Shown here in pieces: positions 1 through 7,748 of a DNA stretch of 12,293 bases (position 1 is its first letter; each line of letters starts with the position of its first letter). The position numbers and the translations under genes were made by a program. The DNA lies in the NCBI GenBank assembly GCA_905616455.1, contig CAJQSW010000018.1:1-12293 (forward strand), in the 5' to 3' direction. This DNA comes from an uncultured Candidatus Pelagibacter sp. Its GTDB lineage: Bacteria > Pseudomonadota > Alphaproteobacteria > Pelagibacterales > Pelagibacteraceae. The notes below the pieces were generated by a model. It saw only the letters and a program-made list of their open reading frames with translations. It made no database searches and was not told where the DNA came from.

Positions 1-166
1 TAATGTGTAGTCTGCGCAAAAGAGTTTTATTATTTTTTTGAGTTTCTAATTCAGCAGATTTATTATCTGTAATATCAATCCATTCTATGTCTTTAATATT
101 TTGTTTTTTATACAAATTTATTTCTGCTCGACAAATATTACATGAATTATTAAAATAGACTTTCAC
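1..166 (-). CDS. DUF393 / DCC-family thiol-disulfide oxidoreductase-like protein (N-terminal part, runs off window)
   Basis: Reading leftward from a GTG at 166-164, an open frame runs off the window edge and gives about 55 residues. The N-terminus reads VKVYFNNSCNICRAEI: a short beta strand followed by a CxxC pair (C9 and C12), then a helix, then WIDIT. A LRRLHI segment follows near the cut. This pattern matches the DCC (DUF393) family, predicted thioredoxin-like thiol-disulfide oxidoreductases whose CxxC lies near the N-terminus and which carry a later LH motif. The start is forced: the only upstream in-frame codons are CAA and the TAA stop of the rhodanese gene, and the next possible start lies beyond the CxxC. 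The gene begins 3 nt after the rhodanese stop, so the two are very probably co-transcribed. No clear Shine-Dalgarno is visible, so coupling to upstream translation is plausible. The natural substrate is unknown. Confidence 0.75.
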   Translation of the reverse strand, partial: MKVYFNNSCNICRAEINLYKKQNIKDIEWIDITDNKSAELETQKNNKTLLRRLHI

Positions 167-169
167 TTG

Positions 170-532
170 TTATTTTTTTTCTTTCCAGGCAGTCATTCCA
201 CCAGTCATATTTTTTATATTTTTTAATCCCATGTCTTGCATTGTTTTAGTTGCAAGAGTACTTTGACCACCTAGACCACAAAATACCACGTATTCTTTAT
301 CTGGATTATTTTTAAACATATCATTTTCTAAAGGACTTCCGTCTGCTAAGTAAAATTCTAACAAACCTCTTTCTAAATTAATGGCATTACCTATGGTTTC
401 TGCTTCGAAACTACCTTTATCTCTGACATCTATAAATTGAACATTTGGATCATTCAATTTTTCTTTAGCTTCATCTATAGAGATATTTGTTATTTCATTG
501 GAAACATTCATTAATTCATCAAATTTTTTCAT
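170..532 (-). CDS. Single-domain rhodanese-like protein
   Basis: This 120-residue protein is one rhodanese domain. It has the beta-strand FIDVRD (33-38), the RGLLEF segment (55-60) common in this subfamily, and the active-site loop C85-GLGGQ-S91. It ends with the conserved GGMTAW (111-116). Rhodanese domains carry sulfane sulfur on the loop cysteine as a persulfide and act as sulfurtransferases or sulfur carriers; no signal peptide is visible, so it should be cytosolic. The typical loop is CxxGxRS. Here the arginine is replaced by Gln90 while the cysteine is kept, which may alter substrate preference. The ATG at 532-530 has a good Shine-Dalgarno (AAGGA at 544-540, 7-nt spacer). The adjacent downstream DCC thiol protein suggests a shared sulfur or thiol role, but the acceptor is unknown. 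The gene is divergent from tldD across a roughly 100-bp spacer. Confidence 0.9.
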   Translation of the reverse strand: MKKFDELMNVSNEITNISIDEAKEKLNDPNVQFIDVRDKGSFEAETIGNAINLERGLLEFYLADGSPLENDMFKNNPDKEYVVFCGLGGQSTLATKTMQDMGLKNIKNMTGGMTAWKEKK

Positions 533-582
533 TTTATCATCCTTTTTTATTTATTAGTAAAATTAACCAGAATTAGCTAGTT

Positions 583-611
583 TGTATATGTGCGAAATTC
601 ACCAATTGAAA
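583..611 (-). promoter_or_regulatory. Possible sigma70-type promoter for the rhodanese gene
   Basis: On the minus strand there is a TTTCAA (611-606), a 17-nt spacer and a TATACA (588-583), followed about 50 nt later by the rhodanese ATG. Spacing is ideal but the -35 match is weak. In such AT-rich DNA this could be chance. No convincing promoter was found for tldD on the other strand of the same spacer. Confidence 0.25.
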
Positions 612-639
612 AAATAATTATAACCACTATTTGATTGGT

Positions 640-2052
640 ATGACTGATTTCTTTAACAAAACAGATTTATCAAGAAATGATGCAGAAAAAATTATTTCTG
701 AAACCCTGAATAATTGTGATGATGGTGAGCTTTATTTAGAAAATTCCAAGAGCGAATCTATTGTGTTGGATGATGATAAAATTAAAAGTTCTACTTATAG
801 TTCTGATTTAGGCTATGGTTTAAGAGCTGTAACAGGTGAAGTTGTTGCCTATTCACATTCAAATGAAATTTCAAGAAATTCATTAAAACAATCAGCTGAT
901 AATTTAAGCTCAACCTTGAAATCAAAGAAAGGAGTTTATAATCATCAGATACCTAAAACAAATGAAAAATTTTATAAAGACATTAACCCCATAGAAGAAA
1001 AATCACTTCAATCAAAATTAGAACTTCTAAAAGAAGTTAATAACTATACAAGAGCAAAAAGTGGGATTGTACAACAGGTAACTGCAAGCTTTTCTGGAGA
1101 ACATAAATCTATAGAAATAATTAGATCAGGTGGTGAAGTACTAACAGATGTTAGACCTTTAATTCGCTTTAATGTTTCTATAATGCTTGAAAAAAATGGA
1201 AAAAAAGAAACTGGAGTTTATGGCATTGGTGGCAGACAGTCATACGATGAATATCTCAAAGACGATAATTGGAAAAAAGTATGTGATGAAGCATTCAGAA
1301 TTGCTTCAGTAAATTTAGATAGCAAACCAGCGCCAGCAGGAGAAATGAAAGTTGTTTTAGGACCGGGTTGGCCAGCAATACTTATTCATGAAGCAATAGG
1401 ACATGGTTTAGAAGGAGATTTTAATAGAAAAAAAACATCTGCATTTCATAATTTAATGGGTCAAAGAGTTGCAAGTGAAGGAGTTACAATTGTTGATGAT
1501 GGAACTTTGCATAATAGAAGAGGAAGCTTAACGATTGATGATGAAGGAACTCCCACAGAAAAAACTGTCTTAATTGAAAATGGTATATTAAAAAATTTTA
1601 TGCAAGATCGTTTAAATGCAAGATTAATGAATACCAGATCTACTGGAAGTGGTAGAAGAGAAAGTTATAAGCATGTAGTTCTTCCTAGAATGCGAAATAC
1701 AATGATGTTAAATGGAAAATATTCTCAAGAAGAAATGATCAAGTCAGTTGATAAAGGCATATTTGCAGTTAGTTTTGGAGGAGGTCAGGTAGATATTACT
1801 TCTGGAAAGTTTGTATTTAATTGTACTGAAGCTTATGAAATTATAAATGGAAAAATTGGTGCTCCCATCAAAGGAGCAACATTAATAGGTGATGGCCCAT
1901 CAATTTTAAAGGAAGTTTCGTTAGTTGGAAATAATATGATGCTCGATCCAGGCATTGGAACTTGTGGAAAAGCAGGACAGGGTGTACCGGTTGGAGTAGC
2001 GCAGCCCTCAATTTTGATTGATAAAATGACTGTAGGTGGAACTCAATTATAA
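640..2052 (+). CDS. tldD: Metalloprotease subunit TldD
   Basis: TldD is the catalytic subunit of the TldD/TldE zinc peptidase, a cytosolic heterodimer that trims unfolded peptides. In enterobacteria it matures microcin B17 and degrades the CcdA antitoxin. The zinc site is intact: HEAIGH at residues 250-255 matches HExxxH, followed by GLEGDFNRK. The C-terminal GTCGKAGQ carries Cys442, the position of the third metal ligand in E. coli TldD. Length is 470 residues, close to E. coli TldD (481). I chose the ATG at 640; a TTG at 631 would add three residues and neither has a good Shine-Dalgarno. It is the first gene of a tight operon, with tldE starting 5 nt after its stop. No microcin-like precursor is nearby, so a general housekeeping or toxin-antitoxin turnover role is more likely than peptide maturation. 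Confidence 0.95.
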   Translation: MTDFFNKTDLSRNDAEKIISETLNNCDDGELYLENSKSESIVLDDDKIKSSTYSSDLGYGLRAVTGEVVAYSHSNEISRNSLKQSADNLSSTLKSKKGVYNHQIPKTNEKFYKDINPIEEKSLQSKLELLKEVNNYTRAKSGIVQQVTASFSGEHKSIEIIRSGGEVLTDVRPLIRFNVSIMLEKNGKKETGVYGIGGRQSYDEYLKDDNWKKVCDEAFRIASVNLDSKPAPAGEMKVVLGPGWPAILIHEAIGHGLEGDFNRKKTSAFHNLMGQRVASEGVTIVDDGTLHNRRGSLTIDDEGTPTEKTVLIENGILKNFMQDRLNARLMNTRSTGSGRRESYKHVVLPRMRNTMMLNGKYSQEEMIKSVDKGIFAVSFGGGQVDITSGKFVFNCTEAYEIINGKIGAPIKGATLIGDGPSILKEVSLVGNNMMLDPGIGTCGKAGQGVPVGVAQPSILIDKMTVGGTQL

Positions 2053-2057
2053 ATCAT

Positions 2058-3377
2058 ATGGTTAAAGATCAAGATTACCTAAAAAAAACAGCATCCTTTT
2101 GTATAGATTTAGCAAAAAAATTAGGTGCAACAGATGCCACTGCAGCAGTAATGCACTCAATTTCTGAAACAGTTAATTTTAGAAATAAAAAATTAGATGA
2201 GTCTGATAGGTCGGATAGTTTGGGAGTTGGTTTAACAACATATATTGGCACAAAAAAATCTAGCATTTCATCATCGAATCTTAACGAGGATAATATTAAA
2301 ACTTTAATAGAGAGATGTATCGAAACAACAAAAATTACACCTGAAGATGAACTTAATTCTTTGCCAGATAAAGATTTGTTGGCAACGAAAATTAATGATT
2401 TAAATTTATATGATGATGACCACATTGAGAACAATGAAAAAATTGAATATTTAAAAGAAGCTGAAGAAGCTGCATTGGAAAAGAAAGAAATTATTAATAC
2501 AGAAACAGGCTTTACTGAGTCTAAGTCTAACTTTATACTAGCAAACAGTGATGGTTTTTTAAACGGGTATAAGTCCTCATCTTTTTCAGCATCGTGTGTA
2601 GCTGTCGCAAAAAATGCTAATAATAATATGGAAAGAGACTATGAATTTACAAGTACCCGTCATTTGCATGATATGCTCAGACCCAATCAAATTGGATCAT
2701 TAGCAGCTAAAAAAACAGTTCAAAAATTAAACCCTCAAAAAATAGAAAGTGAAAAAATTAGTATCATTTTTGATAGGAGAATTTCAAAAGGAATATTAAG
2801 CGTTTTAGCAAGTGCAATATCAGCCTCTTCTATAGCAAGAGGAACATCATTTTTAAAAGATAAAATAAATGAAGAAATATTTTCTTCCTCAATAAATATT
2901 TATGACAAGCCCAATATTGTTAAAGGATTAGGATCTAGATATTTTGATGATGAGGGAGTCAAAACCAAGGAATTAAAATTAGTAGATCAAGGTATTTTAA
3001 AGCATTATCTCGTTGATACTTATTATGGAAAAAAATTGAAATCAAAATCGAATGGTAGAAGCGGTGGAACAAGTAATTTGTATTTTGAAAAAGGATCTAT
3101 TTCTTACAAAAATCTTTTAAAGTTAAATCAAAGAACATTATATATTACTGAAACAATTGGTCATGGCAGCAACCTAGTTACAGGAGACTACTCGGTAGGA
3201 GCTACAGGATTTATGGTTGAAAATGGAGTATTTAAATATCCAGTTAGTGAAATCACTATAGCTGGAAATTTTAATGATATGTTTAAAAATATAACTTTAG
3301 CTGACGATCTAGAGTTTAAATATTCTACTAATGCTCCAACAATGTTAATAGAAGGCATGGTTGTTGCGGGTAAATGA
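2058..3377 (+). CDS. pmbA: Metalloprotease subunit TldE (PmbA)
   Basis: This 439-residue protein is the TldE/PmbA partner of TldD, close to E. coli PmbA in length (450). It shares the TldD fold but has no HExxxH; the equivalent region around residues 235-265 (FDRRISKGILS...) is non-catalytic, as expected for TldE. Typical TldE elements are ETIGHGSN, GDYSVGATGF and the C-terminal YPVSEITIAGNF, followed by an EGMVVAG end. It forms the heterodimer in whose cavity the TldD zinc site works. The start ATG lies 5 nt after the tldD stop with no strong Shine-Dalgarno, so translational coupling is likely. Its TGA overlaps the ATG of the following oxidoreductase gene (ATGA). Confidence 0.95.
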   Translation: MVKDQDYLKKTASFCIDLAKKLGATDATAAVMHSISETVNFRNKKLDESDRSDSLGVGLTTYIGTKKSSISSSNLNEDNIKTLIERCIETTKITPEDELNSLPDKDLLATKINDLNLYDDDHIENNEKIEYLKEAEEAALEKKEIINTETGFTESKSNFILANSDGFLNGYKSSSFSASCVAVAKNANNNMERDYEFTSTRHLHDMLRPNQIGSLAAKKTVQKLNPQKIESEKISIIFDRRISKGILSVLASAISASSIARGTSFLKDKINEEIFSSSINIYDKPNIVKGLGSRYFDDEGVKTKELKLVDQGILKHYLVDTYYGKKLKSKSNGRSGGTSNLYFEKGSISYKNLLKLNQRTLYITETIGHGSNLVTGDYSVGATGFMVENGVFKYPVSEITIAGNFNDMFKNITLADDLEFKYSTNAPTMLIEGMVVAGK

Positions 3378-4345
3378 AAGATTTCTGTATTATTGGTTCA
3401 GGTATTTCTGGCGCTACAATTGCCAGTATTCTTAGCAAAAAATATTCATTAGATGTTTATGATAAGGCCAGAGGTATAGGTGGAAGGTCATCCAACAAAA
3501 AACTTAATAAAGATGAAAGCTTTGATCATGGTGTTCAATATATTTCTCCAAAAAGCACCCTGTTTAAAAAATTTATCAATAATCTTATTAAAAAAAGAAT
3601 AGTTAAAAAGTGGCGAGGAAAACACATATTTTTAAGCACAGAAAAGAAGGAAGAAAAAAAACATATTAAGATAATTGGCACAAAGGGAAATAATGCAATT
3701 AGTAAATATTTATTAAAAGATATTAACTGTAATTTTAATAATGAAGTCGTAAAAATTTTTAATAAAAATAAGGTATGGGAAATCTCTTTTTCAGATGGAT
3801 CAAAAAAATTCTATAAATCTTTAATATTAACCTGTCCATTTGCTCAATTAAAAAAACTTTCAAAAAAATATATTAAACATCCATTCATTAACAAAAAAAT
3901 TAAGATGGATGCAAATATAACAGTTATGATGACTATAAAAAAAACCAAACCAAATATAAGTAGTTATTTTTTTAGTGATAAAATACTTGGCTGGGCTGGA
4001 AATGAAAATAGTAAAAAACGTTTTATTAGTAAAAATGATCTTTGGACTCTACAAAGCACTTACTTGTGGGCAAATAAAAAGATTAATAAAAACCGAGAAA
4101 ATAAAGAACTAAACTCAAAAATTATGATTGAACAGTTTTTTAAGCTTACAGGTATAAAAAAAACTAAAGCTTTATTTTCATTAAATCATGGGTGGAAATA
4201 TTCATCTAATTCAAAACCATTAAATATTAAAAGTTATTGGAACTCTTCTCTAAATTTTGGTGTTTGCGCTGATTGGTTTGTTGGTCCAAGGTTAGAATCT
4301 GGATGGATAAGTGCTCATGATCTTTTTAAAAAGATAAAAAAATAA
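3374..4345 (+). CDS. Renalase-like FAD/NAD(P)-dependent oxidoreductase
   Basis: This 323-residue flavoprotein opens with a Rossmann FAD-binding loop, GSGISG (8-13). The acidic end of strand 2 is at D30, followed by RGIGGRSS (33-40) and DHGVQY (51-56). The C-terminus has CADWFVGPRLESGW (298-311), the conserved segment that contacts the flavin in the amine-oxidase/renalase group. A WAGNENSKKR stretch sits where bacterial renalase-like proteins carry their W-x-x-NSSKPGR motif, with the last part diverged. Characterised bacterial renalases oxidise off-isomer dihydro-NAD(P); whether this one does is inference, and other small-molecule oxidations are possible. Length fits that family (about 320-330). 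Its ATG overlaps the tldE stop by 4 nt, so it is the third gene of the operon, and it ends 2 bp from the convergent neighbour. It is lysine-rich and visibly more AT-rich than tldDE. Confidence 0.8.
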   Translation: MKDFCIIGSGISGATIASILSKKYSLDVYDKARGIGGRSSNKKLNKDESFDHGVQYISPKSTLFKKFINNLIKKRIVKKWRGKHIFLSTEKKEEKKHIKIIGTKGNNAISKYLLKDINCNFNNEVVKIFNKNKVWEISFSDGSKKFYKSLILTCPFAQLKKLSKKYIKHPFINKKIKMDANITVMMTIKKTKPNISSYFFSDKILGWAGNENSKKRFISKNDLWTLQSTYLWANKKINKNRENKELNSKIMIEQFFKLTGIKKTKALFSLNHGWKYSSNSKPLNIKSYWNSSLNFGVCADWFVGPRLESGWISAHDLFKKIKK

Positions 4346-4347
4346 TT

Positions 4348-5028
4348 TTATTTAAAATTCTTAACTCTATATTCCCAATTTCCTAACCTAGAATATGTAA
4401 CTTTTAAAATTAAAGAATTTTTTTTATCAAACCAAATATCAAAATTAAGCCTTTTATCTTTTTGTAAAGACATGTCTTTTGAAGTTAGTTTAAAATGATC
4501 AACCTCATAAGTTGTTCCATAAAGTTCAATTTTTTCGTTACCAATAAAGGTAACTATTTGTTCTTTAATGCTCCCTGATACTGGGCTAATTTGACTATTG
4601 GACTGTAAAATTTTATGGCTCCACCAGTTTCCAATCACATTATTTGTTGATGCTACACCATTATAGGATGAACCCTGAATATTAAATTTGTCAATTTCTT
4701 TATCAAATTCTAAATCTACATATTTTTTTTTATCGTTTTGAAGTGTTTTGGAATTAAAAGAAATTAATTCATTATTAATATATTTTTCTTCACCATACCC
4801 CTCAATTTCCAAAATAGTTGCTCCAAATAACTTAACAGTAAATTTAATTTGATTTGTAACAGTTGTTTTGTTTCCATCTCTTTTAAAAAAATAATAATTA
4901 TATCCAATAACCTCCCCATCTTTTAAAATTTCCATTTCAATCTTATCAAACTCATTATAATGCTCCATGTGAGCATTAGAGCTAAGTGAATATACTAAAA
5001 AAAATATTAATATAAAAATTTTTTTCAT
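4348..5028 (-). CDS. Exported DUF6134-like protein
   Basis: This 226-residue protein has a signal peptide: MKK, then a hydrophobic stretch through about residue 16, then SSNA with likely cleavage after Ala19. It should therefore be periplasmic or secreted. The mature part is rich in beta strands, with recurring short polar and hydrophobic alternations such as GYNYYFFKRDGNKT and KYVDLEFDKEI. A NVIGNWWSHKIL segment lies mid-protein, and DIWFDKKNSLILKV near the C-terminus. This layout resembles DUF6134 (related to DUF3108), small exported proteins of unknown function in Alphaproteobacteria. I assign the family by pattern only. No catalytic residues can be named. The gene is divergent from the YczE-like gene across only 54 bp, so both promoters must share or overlap that gap. 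No clear Shine-Dalgarno is present. Confidence 0.7.
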   Translation of the reverse strand: MKKIFILIFFLVYSLSSNAHMEHYNEFDKIEMEILKDGEVIGYNYYFFKRDGNKTTVTNQIKFTVKLFGATILEIEGYGEEKYINNELISFNSKTLQNDKKKYVDLEFDKEIDKFNIQGSSYNGVASTNNVIGNWWSHKILQSNSQISPVSGSIKEQIVTFIGNEKIELYGTTYEVDHFKLTSKDMSLQKDKRLNFDIWFDKKNSLILKVTYSRLGNWEYRVKNFK

Positions 5029-5082
5029 AAGATCTTAACAATAATAGACTTTAATTTTAAAAGAAGTAGTTTATTAAAAAAA

Positions 5083-5730
5083 ATGTTTTTAAAAATTAAA
5101 AATATACCCAAAGTATTATGGAGTTCAGATAAACCTTTAAATTTAAAGCCAAAAATTTCTACATTCTTTTTTTTATGTCTTGGATTAACCTTATTTGGTT
5201 TGGGTGAGGGACTATTAATAGTTTCTTTTGCTGGAGCATCACCCTGGTCTGTCCTTGCACAAGGTATTGCATCGAATGTTGATTTTTCTACTGGAATAAT
5301 AACTATATTTGTAAGCATAGGTGTTTTGCTTCTTTGGATACCATTAAAACAAAAACCAGGAATTGGAACAATTTTAAATGCAATAATTATTGGTTTAATG
5401 ATTGATGTTTGTATTAATTTTGTACCAACACCAGAAAATTATATTTCACAAATATTTTTGGCTATTATAGCAGTATTAACAGTAGGACTTGGTGGTGGTA
5501 TTTATCTAGTGGCTAACTTAGGAGCTGGACCAAGAGATGGATTAATGGTGGGCTTACAAAAAAAAACAAATTTATCAATTGCCACTGTTAGAGCTTTTCT
5601 TGAGATCACAGCAATGTCTATAGGTTGGTATTTAGGAGGAACAGTTGGGGTTGGAACTTTACTATTTGCTTTTGGGATTGGACCAGCCGTCGCTTTAAGT
5701 TTATTTATTGTTGGAAAATCTTTTAATTAA
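5083..5730 (+). CDS. YczE/YitT-family integral membrane protein
   Basis: This 215-residue membrane protein has about five hydrophobic segments (roughly 26-50, 70-88, 96-114, 122-146, 170-187 and 190-211, some possibly re-entrant). It fits the YczE/YyaS/YitT family, whose members are about this length and whose function is not established; some are proposed transporters or membrane regulators. An internal duplication is visible. GASPWSVLAQG (51-61) matches GAGPRDGLMVG (148-157). About 35-45 residues further on, GIGTILNAIIIG (93-104) matches GVGTLLFAFGIG (189-200). The start ATG at 5083 is preceded by an A-run without a clear Shine-Dalgarno. The stop overlaps the typA stop in a TTAA, so the two genes converge with no room for a terminator between them. 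Confidence 0.85.
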   Translation: MFLKIKNIPKVLWSSDKPLNLKPKISTFFFLCLGLTLFGLGEGLLIVSFAGASPWSVLAQGIASNVDFSTGIITIFVSIGVLLLWIPLKQKPGIGTILNAIIIGLMIDVCINFVPTPENYISQIFLAIIAVLTVGLGGGIYLVANLGAGPRDGLMVGLQKKTNLSIATVRAFLEITAMSIGWYLGGTVGVGTLLFAFGIGPAVALSLFIVGKSFN

Positions 5731-7553
5731 AGTGGTGTTCCAGATTTTTCGTTCTTTTTTCTATCAGTAGGATTAAGTATAGCTTTTCTCAATCTAAGAG
5801 ATTTAGGAGTAATTTCTAAAGCTTCATCAGTATTTAGCATGCTTAGTTGTTCAGCAATCGACATTTGTCTAACTGGAGTAAGTACTACATTTTCATCAGT
5901 ACCCTGAGTTCTCATATTTGTTAATTGCTTACCCTTCATCACGTTAATAATCATGTCACCCGGTTTTGGAGCTAAGCCAACAATCATCCCCTCATAAACA
6001 GGGTCATTATGAGTTACAAACATTTCTCCTCTTGCCTGCAAGTTAAATATTGCAAAAGCAACAGCCTTTCCATTAGCCATTGAAATTAATGCACCATTTT
6101 TTCTTCCATCCATTTCACCTTCAAATTTCCCATAACCATGAAATATTCTATTAATTACACCAGTGCCTTTTGTTAAAGTTAAAAACCTACTTGTGTAACC
6201 CATTAAGCCTCTTGTTGGTGCATGAAAGATTAATCTTTTTTTATTTTTACCGGTATCTTTAAGATCAAGCAACTTACCTTTTCTTCTATTCATAGAGTCA
6301 ATAATTTTTGATGAAAATTCTTCATCTAGATCAACTGTAATTTCTTCAATGGGTTCCATTCTGTTTCCATTTTCGTCTTTTTGATATAAAACTTTTGGAG
6401 GGCTTACTGTCATTTCAAAACCTTCACGTCTCATTTGTGTTAATAAGATTTCAAGCATCAATTCACCACGTCCACTAATTACAAAAGCATCCACATTATT
6501 ATTTTGAGAAAAACTAATTCCGACATTATTCTGTGCTTCAGTAACTAATCTGTCTCTAATTTGAGTACTCGTTAACTTTTTACCCTCTGTTCCAGCTAAA
6601 GGAGAACTATTAACACTTATAGTTATAGACATAGTCGGAGGATCTATTGGAGTTGCAGGAAGTGGTTCATTAACTTCAGGGTCACAAATCGTATCAGCCA
6701 CGTTAGCTTTTTCTAAACCTGCGATTACAACTATATCTCCAGCTTCACCAACGTCGATGGGCACTTTTTTTGTTCCTTCGTATCTAAAAATTTTAGTTAA
6801 TCTACCTTCATCAACAATTTCACCTTTAAGGTTGATTGCTTTGATGGGTTGATTTGCTTTAGCTGTACCTTGAGATATCTTTCCAACTAAGCTTCTTCCT
6901 AAAAAACTATCTGCGTACAATAAAGTAGATAACATTGCAAAAGGTTTTGTTTTATCAAGATCATCAGGATTAACATGCTCTAAAATTAAATCTAGTAGTG
7001 GATGAAGATTTTCCCTTGGTCCATCAACTTCTTTACTTGCCCATCCAGATCTTCCACTAGCGTATAAAACTGGGAAGTCCAACTGCTCCTCGTTTGCGTC
7101 TAAACTTACAAACAAATCAAATGTTTCATCTAATACTTCGTTGGCTCTTTGGTCCGCTTTATCTAATTTATTAATTATAACTATTGGCTTTAATCCTTGT
7201 TTAAGAGCTTTTGCTAAAACAAATTTTGTTTGAGGCATTACACCTTCAGCAGAATCAATAAGCAACAAAGCTCCATCGGCCATACTTAATACACGCTCAA
7301 CTTCTGCAGCAAAATCTCTGTGTCCAGGTGTATCAATAATATTAATTCTTGAATCTTTCCAGTTGATTGAAGCAGGTTTAGCTAAAATAGTAATTCCTCT
7401 TTCTTTTTCTAATTCACCAGAATCCATCAATCTTTCATCTACAACTTCATTTTCTCTAAATGAACCACTTTGTTTCATAAGAGTATCAATCATAGTAGTT
7501 TTACCATGGTCAACGTGGGCAATAATTGTGATGTTTCGAATATTATTATTCAT
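5727..7553 (-). CDS. typA: Ribosome-associated translational GTPase TypA/BipA
   Basis: TypA/BipA is a ribosome-binding GTPase related to EF-G and LepA. It supports ribosome assembly and translation under cold or other stress. All GTPase motifs are intact: G1 AHVDHGKT (12-19), switch I ERGIT (51-55), G3 DTPGH (74-78) and G4 NKLD (128-131). Later domains show the usual TypA features: ISGRGELMLEILLTQMRREGFEM in domain III, then APTRGLMGYTSRFL and the TypA-specific C-terminal domain with ARGEMFVTHNDPVYEGMIVG. The length of 608 residues matches the family. The ATG at 7553 has no strong Shine-Dalgarno, and no nearby alternative is better. It diverges from the DEAD-box helicase gene across a 195-bp spacer. 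Both are linked to ribosome biogenesis at low temperature, so shared control is conceivable but not shown. Confidence 0.97.
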   Translation of the reverse strand: MNNNIRNITIIAHVDHGKTTMIDTLMKQSGSFRENEVVDERLMDSGELEKERGITILAKPASINWKDSRINIIDTPGHRDFAAEVERVLSMADGALLLIDSAEGVMPQTKFVLAKALKQGLKPIVIINKLDKADQRANEVLDETFDLFVSLDANEEQLDFPVLYASGRSGWASKEVDGPRENLHPLLDLILEHVNPDDLDKTKPFAMLSTLLYADSFLGRSLVGKISQGTAKANQPIKAINLKGEIVDEGRLTKIFRYEGTKKVPIDVGEAGDIVVIAGLEKANVADTICDPEVNEPLPATPIDPPTMSITISVNSSPLAGTEGKKLTSTQIRDRLVTEAQNNVGISFSQNNNVDAFVISGRGELMLEILLTQMRREGFEMTVSPPKVLYQKDENGNRMEPIEEITVDLDEEFSSKIIDSMNRRKGKLLDLKDTGKNKKRLIFHAPTRGLMGYTSRFLTLTKGTGVINRIFHGYGKFEGEMDGRKNGALISMANGKAVAFAIFNLQARGEMFVTHNDPVYEGMIVGLAPKPGDMIINVMKGKQLTNMRTQGTDENVVLTPVRQMSIAEQLSMLNTDEALEITPKSLRLRKAILNPTDRKKNEKSGTPL

Positions 7554-7748
7554 AATTTGAGGCTTTTATACATCAATTGAGTCATTTGAAAACTTAAAAA
7601 AGATGATTATTTCCTATTAAAGTAGATTTAATAAAAAAATTAGCTTCTTGCGATTATTAAGAAAACGTATAGATATCGCTATGAAAATTAGACGTATTAA
7701 AGGATTAAGAGCATATCTCCTTAAAATTTAAAAAATCTAAATACCTGA
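7554..7748. other. Divergent typA / helicase spacer with a possible 5' leader
   Basis: This 195-bp spacer must contain promoters for both flanking genes. On the plus strand an AAGGA (7700-7704) and a TCCTT (7718-7722) can pair around a 13-nt loop, about 26 nt before the helicase ATG. The TCTCCTT at 7716-7722 is also complementary to a Shine-Dalgarno core. A 16-codon ORF (7681-7731, MKIRRIKGLRAYLLKI) lies in this leader, without its own ribosome binding site. A TTGCGA (about 7648) and TATAGA (about 7669) pair is too closely spaced for a standard promoter. Nothing here is strong enough to name a regulatory class. Confidence 0.35.

Noticed and set aside
631..639. TTG at 631 as the tldD start
   Set aside because: It adds only three residues and has no better ribosome site than the ATG at 640, which is the more usual start codon.
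2075..2434. 119-codon minus-strand frame inside tldE
   Set aside because: It lies wholly within a well-supported tldE reading frame and shows no recognisable domain.
7681..7731. 16-codon ORF upstream of the helicase as a leader peptide gene
   Set aside because: It has no Shine-Dalgarno and is the length expected by chance; it is mentioned only in the spacer entry.
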